Translations under genes and position numbers: made by a program
DNA from: Rhizobiaceae bacterium
GTDB lineage: Bacteria > Pseudomonadota > Alphaproteobacteria > Rhizobiales > Rhizobiaceae
Length of the DNA: 9,767 nucleotides
Direction: 5' to 3'
Assembly: GCA_004299545.1 (NCBI GenBank)
Contig: SCRB01000971.1
Location: forward strand, 1 to 9,767
The notes under the pieces: generated by a model
Databases searched by the model: none
Told to the model about the DNA's origin: nothing
The model's input: only the letters and a program-made list of their open reading frames with translations
Shown here: positions 5,895 through 9,767 of the stretch, in pieces
How positions within the stretch are numbered: position 1 is the stretch's first letter
Layout of the letters: every line of letters begins with the position of its first letter

Positions 5895-7181
5895 TCAGAG
5901 ATCGAGCACCAGCCGTTCCGGATCTTCCAGGCTTTCCTTGACGCGGACGAGGAAGGTCACCGCTTCCTTGCCGTCGACGATGCGATGATCGTAGGAAAGC
6001 GCCAGATACATCATCGGGCGGATGACGATCTGGCCGCCGACCACCACCGGGCGCTCCTGGATCTTGTGCATGCCGAGAATGCCGGATTGCGGCGCGTTGA
6101 GGATGGGCGTCGACATCAGCGAGCCATAGACCCCGCCGTTCGAGATGGTGAAGGTGCCGCCCTGCATATCCGCCACGGAAAGCTTGCCGTCCCGCGCCGC
6201 GGCGCCCAACCTGCCGATCTCCTTCTCGACTTCGGCTATCGACATCTGGTCCGCGTCGCGCACCACCGGCACGACCAGACCCTTGTCGGTGCCGACGGCG
6301 ACGCCGATGTGGCAATAGTTCTTGTAGATGATGTCGGTGCTGTCGATCTCGGCATTGACGTTGGGGATTTCCTTCAGTGCGTGCGTCACGGCCTTGGTGA
6401 AGAAGCCCATGAAGCCGAGCTTCACGCCGTGCTTCTTCTCGAAGACGTCCTTGTATTTCGATCGGAGCGCCATCACCGCGCTCATGTCCACCTCGTTGAA
6501 GGTGGTGAGCATGGCGGCGACGCTTTGGGCCTCCTTCAGGCGCCGCGCGATCGTCTGGCGAAGCTTGGTCATCCTGACCCGCTCCTCCCGCGTCTGATCA
6601 TCGCCTGAGGACGGCGCGCGCGCGGCAACGGGTTCGCGTGGCGTTTCGGCGGGCTGCGAGGCAGCACCCCGTGCGATCGCTTCGAGCACGTCGCCCTTCA
6701 GGACCTGGCCGCGCTTGCCCGTTCCTTCCACCTGATCGGCGGAAAGATTCTTCTCGGCGAGAAGCTTCGCCGCCGAAGGCGCCGGCGGCATGTCACGCGC
6801 TTCGATGGGCCCCTCGCCGGCGATCTGCGCCGTCTTGGCGGCGGCTTCCCGGGATGACGCCGCGGCACTCTTGCCGGCAGCCTGCGAAACCGCTGTCTCC
6901 GCCTTGGCGGCTTCCTTCTTCGGTGCCGCTTTCGGCGCCGCGCCGCCTTCCGCGATCATGCCGAGCAGCGCGCCGGCTTCTACAGTCTCGCCCTCCTGGA
7001 CGGCGATCTCGCCGAGCGAACCGGCGGCGGGAGCCGGGACCTCGATCGTCACCTTGTCGGTTTCGAGTTCGACGATGGGCTCATCGACGGCAATCGCGTC
7101 GCCGGCCTTTTTGAACCATTTCCCGACGGTTGCTTCGGTGACGGACTCGCCGAGCATAGGGACGCGGATTTCAGTAGCCAT
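5895..7181 (-). CDS. sucB: Dihydrolipoyllysine succinyltransferase (E2 of 2-oxoglutarate dehydrogenase)
   Basis: A 428-residue protein that forms the core of the 2-oxoglutarate dehydrogenase complex and transfers the succinyl group from lipoate to CoA. Domains in order are as follows. A single lipoyl domain (about 1-78) carries the lipoylated Lys43 in [10 protein letters not shown] flexible Ala/Lys/Glu-rich linker (about 80-130) follows, then a peripheral subunit-binding domain (about 132-170, [15 protein letters not shown] through [12 protein letters not shown]). A second linker leads to the catalytic acyltransferase domain (about 200-428) with [11 protein letters not shown], catalytic His399 and Asp403. 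[22 protein letters not shown] and the single lipoyl domain fit succinyltransferase rather than the pyruvate E2. Length is typical (about 400-430). It starts 31 nt after the sucA stop. A weak GGAA Shine-Dalgarno precedes the ATG. Confidence 0.98.
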   Translation of the reverse strand: MATEIRVPMLGESVTEATVGKWFKKAGDAIAVDEPIVELETDKVTIEVPAPAAGSLGEIAVQEGETVEAGALLGMIAEGGAAPKAAPKKEAAKAETAVSQAAGKSAAASSREAAAKTAQIAGEGPIEARDMPPAPSAAKLLAEKNLSADQVEGTGKRGQVLKGDVLEAIARGAASQPAETPREPVAARAPSSGDDQTREERVRMTKLRQTIARRLKEAQSVAAMLTTFNEVDMSAVMALRSKYKDVFEKKHGVKLGFMGFFTKAVTHALKEIPNVNAEIDSTDIIYKNYCHIGVAVGTDKGLVVPVVRDADQMSIAEVEKEIGRLGAAARDGKLSVADMQGGTFTISNGGVYGSLMSTPILNAPQSGILGMHKIQERPVVVGGQIVIRPMMYLALSYDHRIVDGKEAVTFLVRVKESLEDPERLVLDL

Positions 7182-7212
7182 GGGTGGGTTCCGTTGCCTT
7201 TGCCTGATGGGG

Positions 7213-9767
7213 TTATTCGCCGAGTGCGTCTTCGAGCAGGGCTTCCAGTTGCGAGAGATGTTTCGACATCAACCCGGTTGCCGGCGACGCGGCGGCCGGC
7301 CTTCCGGAGTAGCGCACCCGCTGGTGCCTGGCGTCGATATGGGCAAGCACCCATTCGAGATAGGGGTCGATGAAGGACCAGGCGCCCATATTCTTCGGCT
7401 CCTCCTGGCACCAGACGATCTCGGCGTTGCGGAAGCGCGACAATTCGTTGATGAGCGCCTTTGCCGGAAAAGGATAAAGCTGTTCCACCCGCAGAAGATA
7501 GACATCGTTGATGCCGCGCTTTTCGCGCTCCTCGTAAAGGTCGTAATAGACCTTGCCGGAGGAGAGCACCACGCGCCTGATCTTCGAATCCTTGACGAGC
7601 TTGATCGCCTGCCCGTCGAGCATCTGGGCATCGTCCCACAGGAGCCTGTGGAAGGAGCTTTCGCCCGACAGTTCCGCAAGCGTCGAAACGGCGCGCTTGT
7701 GGCGCAGCAGCGATTTCGGCGTCATCAGGATGAGCGGCTTGCGGAAGTCACGCTGCAATTGCCGCCGCAGGATATGGAAATAATTGGCCGGTGTCGTGCA
7801 GTTCGCGACCTGCATATTGTCCTCGGCGCAAAGCTGGAGAAAGCGCTCGAGCCGTGCCGAGGAATGTTCCGGCCCCTGTCCTTCATAGCCGTGCGGCAAG
7901 AGACAGACGAGGCCGGACATGCGCAGCCATTTCCGCTCGCCCGCCGCGATGAACTGGTCGAAAACGACCTGTGCGCCATTGGCGAAATCGCCGAATTGCG
8001 CTTCCCACAATGTCAGCGCGCGCGGTTCGGCGAGCGAATAGCCATATTCGAAGCCGAGGACCGCTTCTTCCGACAGCATCGAATTGACAACCTCGTAATT
8101 GGCCTGCGCCGCCGAGAGATTGTTGAGAGGGATATAACGGTTCTCGTCGCGCTGGTCGTAAAGCACGGAATGACGCTGCGAGAAGGTGCCGCGCTCCGTG
8201 TCCTGGCCCGAAAGGCGGATCGGATTGCCGTCGAGCAGGATCGAGCCGAAGGCGAGCGCCTCGGCCGTGGACCAGTCGATGCCCTCGCCGGTGTCGATCA
8301 TGGCGCGGCGATGGTCGAGGAACCGCTTGATCGTGCGGTGCGCCTCGAAATCCTTCGGCGTCTCGGTCAGCTTGCGGCCGATTTCCTTCAATGTCTTCGC
8401 CGGCACGGCGGTCTTGCCGCGTCGCTGCTCGTCTTCATTGTCGGCCTTCCTGAGACCGGACCACGCCCCGTCCAGCCAGTCGGCCTTGTTGGGCTTGTAA
8501 TGCTGGCCGGCTTCCCATTCCGCTTCAAGCGTGCTGCGCCAGGCCGCTTTCATCCCGTCGACGCCCTCAGCGTCGATAAGGCCTTCGGAAACCAGCTTGT
8601 CGGCGTAGATCTTCACCGTCGTCGGATGGTTGCGGATCGCCTTGTACATGGTCGGCTGTGTGAAGGACGGCTCGTCGCCTTCATTATGGCCGAACCGGCG
8701 GTAGCAGAACATGTCGAGGACGACCGGCTTGTGAAAGATCATACGGAATTCGGTCGCCACCTTGGCCGCATAGACAACCGCTTCCGGATCGTCGCCGTTG
8801 ACGTGGAAGATCGGCGCTTCGATCATCTTCGCCACATCCGAAGGATAGGGCGAAGATCGCGAGAAGCGCGGATTGGTGGTGAAGCCGATCTGGTTGTTGA
8901 TGATGACATGCAGCGTGCCGGCCACACGATGGCCGCGCAGTCCGGAAAGGCCGAACATCTCGGCTACGACGCCCTGGCCGGCGAAGGCGGCGTCGCCGTG
9001 GATCAGAAGCGGCAACACGACGGCCCGCTCTTCGAGCGGCACCATCTCCTCGCGCTTGCGCCCGAAGAGGATATCCTGCTTGGCGCGCGCCTTGCCCATC
9101 ACCACCGGATTGACAATCTCGAGATGGGAGGGATTGGCGGTCAGTGACATATGCACCTTGTTGCCGTCGAACTCGCGGTCCGACGAAGCACCGAGATGAT
9201 ACTTCACGTCGCCTGACCCCTCGACATCGTCGGGAGTGTAGGACCCGCCCTTGAATTCGTGGAAAATGGCGCGATGCGGTTTCGCCATGACCTGGCTGAG
9301 AACGTTCAGCCGGCCGCGATGCGCCATGCCGAGCACGATCTCCTTCATGCCCATCGCGCCACCGCGCTTGACGATCTGCTCCAGCGCCGGGACGAGCGAT
9401 TCCGACCCGTCGATGCCAAAGCGCTTGGTGCCCTTGTACTTGACGTCGAGGAACTGCTCGAAACCTTCCGCCTCGATCAGTTTCTGCAGGATCGCCTTCT
9501 TGCCTTCATCCGTGAAGGCGACGCCCTTGTCCGGCCCCTCGATGCGCTCCTGGATCCAGGCCTTCTCGTCGGGATTGGAGATGTGCATGAATTCGACGCC
9601 GATGGTCGAGCAATAGGTCCGCTGCAGGATCGCCAGCATTTCGCGCACGGTCGCGAATTCAAGCCCGAGCACGTTGTCGATGAAGATCGGCCGGTCATAG
9701 TCGGCCTCCATGAAGCCATAGGCTTCCGGCGAAAGCTCGTTATAGTCCTCGAGCGGCTTGGCGATGC
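7213..9767 (-). CDS. sucA: 2-oxoglutarate dehydrogenase E1 component, N-terminus outside the window
   Basis: The thiamine-diphosphate-dependent decarboxylase of the 2-oxoglutarate dehydrogenase complex; it removes CO2 from 2-oxoglutarate and succinylates the E2 lipoyl group. The frame is open to the right edge: 18 codons precede the first Met in the window at 9711 and read as conserved family sequence ([24 protein letters not shown]). About 850 residues are present; I estimate roughly 145 N-terminal residues are missing against a family size near 990. Visible motifs are HRGRLNVL (from 9321 downward), [24 protein letters not shown], the diphosphate/Mg-binding GDAAFAGQG (8971-8997) with NNQIGF (8881-8898), [16 protein letters not shown], then the pyrimidine-binding transketolase domain with [21 protein letters not shown] and the C-terminal domain with [12 protein letters not shown]. 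It ends in TAA and leads directly into sucB. The operon promoter is upstream of the gene, outside the window. Confidence 0.98.
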   Translation of the reverse strand, partial: IAKPLEDYNELSPEAYGFMEADYDRPIFIDNVLGLEFATVREMLAILQRTYCSTIGVEFMHISNPDEKAWIQERIEGPDKGVAFTDEGKKAILQKLIEAEGFEQFLDVKYKGTKRFGIDGSESLVPALEQIVKRGGAMGMKEIVLGMAHRGRLNVLSQVMAKPHRAIFHEFKGGSYTPDDVEGSGDVKYHLGASSDREFDGNKVHMSLTANPSHLEIVNPVVMGKARAKQDILFGRKREEMVPLEERAVVLPLLIHGDAAFAGQGVVAEMFGLSGLRGHRVAGTLHVIINNQIGFTTNPRFSRSSPYPSDVAKMIEAPIFHVNGDDPEAVVYAAKVATEFRMIFHKPVVLDMFCYRRFGHNEGDEPSFTQPTMYKAIRNHPTTVKIYADKLVSEGLIDAEGVDGMKAAWRSTLEAEWEAGQHYKPNKADWLDGAWSGLRKADNEDEQRRGKTAVPAKTLKEIGRKLTETPKDFEAHRTIKRFLDHRRAMIDTGEGIDWSTAEALAFGSILLDGNPIRLSGQDTERGTFSQRHSVLYDQRDENRYIPLNNLSAAQANYEVVNSMLSEEAVLGFEYGYSLAEPRALTLWEAQFGDFANGAQVVFDQFIAAGERKWLRMSGLVCLLPHGYEGQGPEHSSARLERFLQLCAEDNMQVANCTTPANYFHILRRQLQRDFRKPLILMTPKSLLRHKRAVSTLAELSGESSFHRLLWDDAQMLDGQAIKLVKDSKIRRVVLSSGKVYYDLYEEREKRGINDVYLLRVEQLYPFPAKALINELSRFRNAEIVWCQEEPKNMGAWSFIDPYLEWVLAHIDARHQRVRYSGRPAAASPATGLMSKHLSQLEALLEDALGE

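Noticed and set aside
6790..9147. 785-codon open frame on the + strand across sucB and sucA
   Set aside because: It lies opposite two unmistakable conserved genes. Its translation is rich in Arg, His and Asp with no recognisable domain, as expected from the complement of GC3-biased codons.
1..9767. Search for a novel system, mobile element, CRISPR array, tRNA or defence genes
   Set aside because: Every long stretch is accounted for by two conventional operons. I saw no tandem repeat arrays, transposase sequence, terminal repeats or cloverleaf-like RNA by eye.

Overview
The window looks like ordinary chromosomal sequence from a Rhizobiales alphaproteobacterium (Rhizobium/Agrobacterium/Ensifer-like). 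The basis is high GC content, strong GC3 codon bias that creates long antisense shadow ORFs, and the protein sequences. The gene order sucA-sucB-SDR-lpdA, with a short-chain dehydrogenase between the E2 and E3 genes of 2-oxoglutarate dehydrogenase, also resembles rhizobial genomes as I recall them. The genus is not fixed by anything I can see.

Left part (1-3596, + strand): a three-gene operon for a sugar- or polyol-type ABC importer of the ribose/CUT2 family. The order is a two-NBD ATPase (5' end cut off by the window), then a permease starting 2 nt after the ATPase stop, then an 83-nt gap with an inverted repeat, then a secreted periplasmic substrate-binding protein. A strong rho-independent terminator follows at 3573-3596. 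The substrate cannot be read from the sequence. The binding protein departs from the ribose-binding pattern at expected ligand positions.

Right part (9767-3645, - strand): a TCA-cycle operon read right to left. It holds sucA (E1 of 2-oxoglutarate dehydrogenase, N-terminus outside the window), sucB (E2, one lipoyl domain), an SDR-family oxidoreductase of unknown substrate, and lpdA (E3, dihydrolipoyl dehydrogenase). E1, E2 and E3 together convert 2-oxoglutarate to succinyl-CoA with NADH production. Gaps are 31, 79 and 20 nt, so co-transcription is likely. The promoter must lie beyond position 9767.

The two operons converge at about 3549-3644, where two hairpins lie in tandem. No stretch over 300 nt lacks a gene. 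I see no tRNA, rRNA, CRISPR, insertion sequence, phage or defence genes, and no convincing novel system. The points worth a second look are small: inverted repeats at both operons' gene junctions, an 11-bp perfect palindrome at the left edge, the unassigned SDR in the odh operon, and the unusual ligand-site residues of the binding protein.
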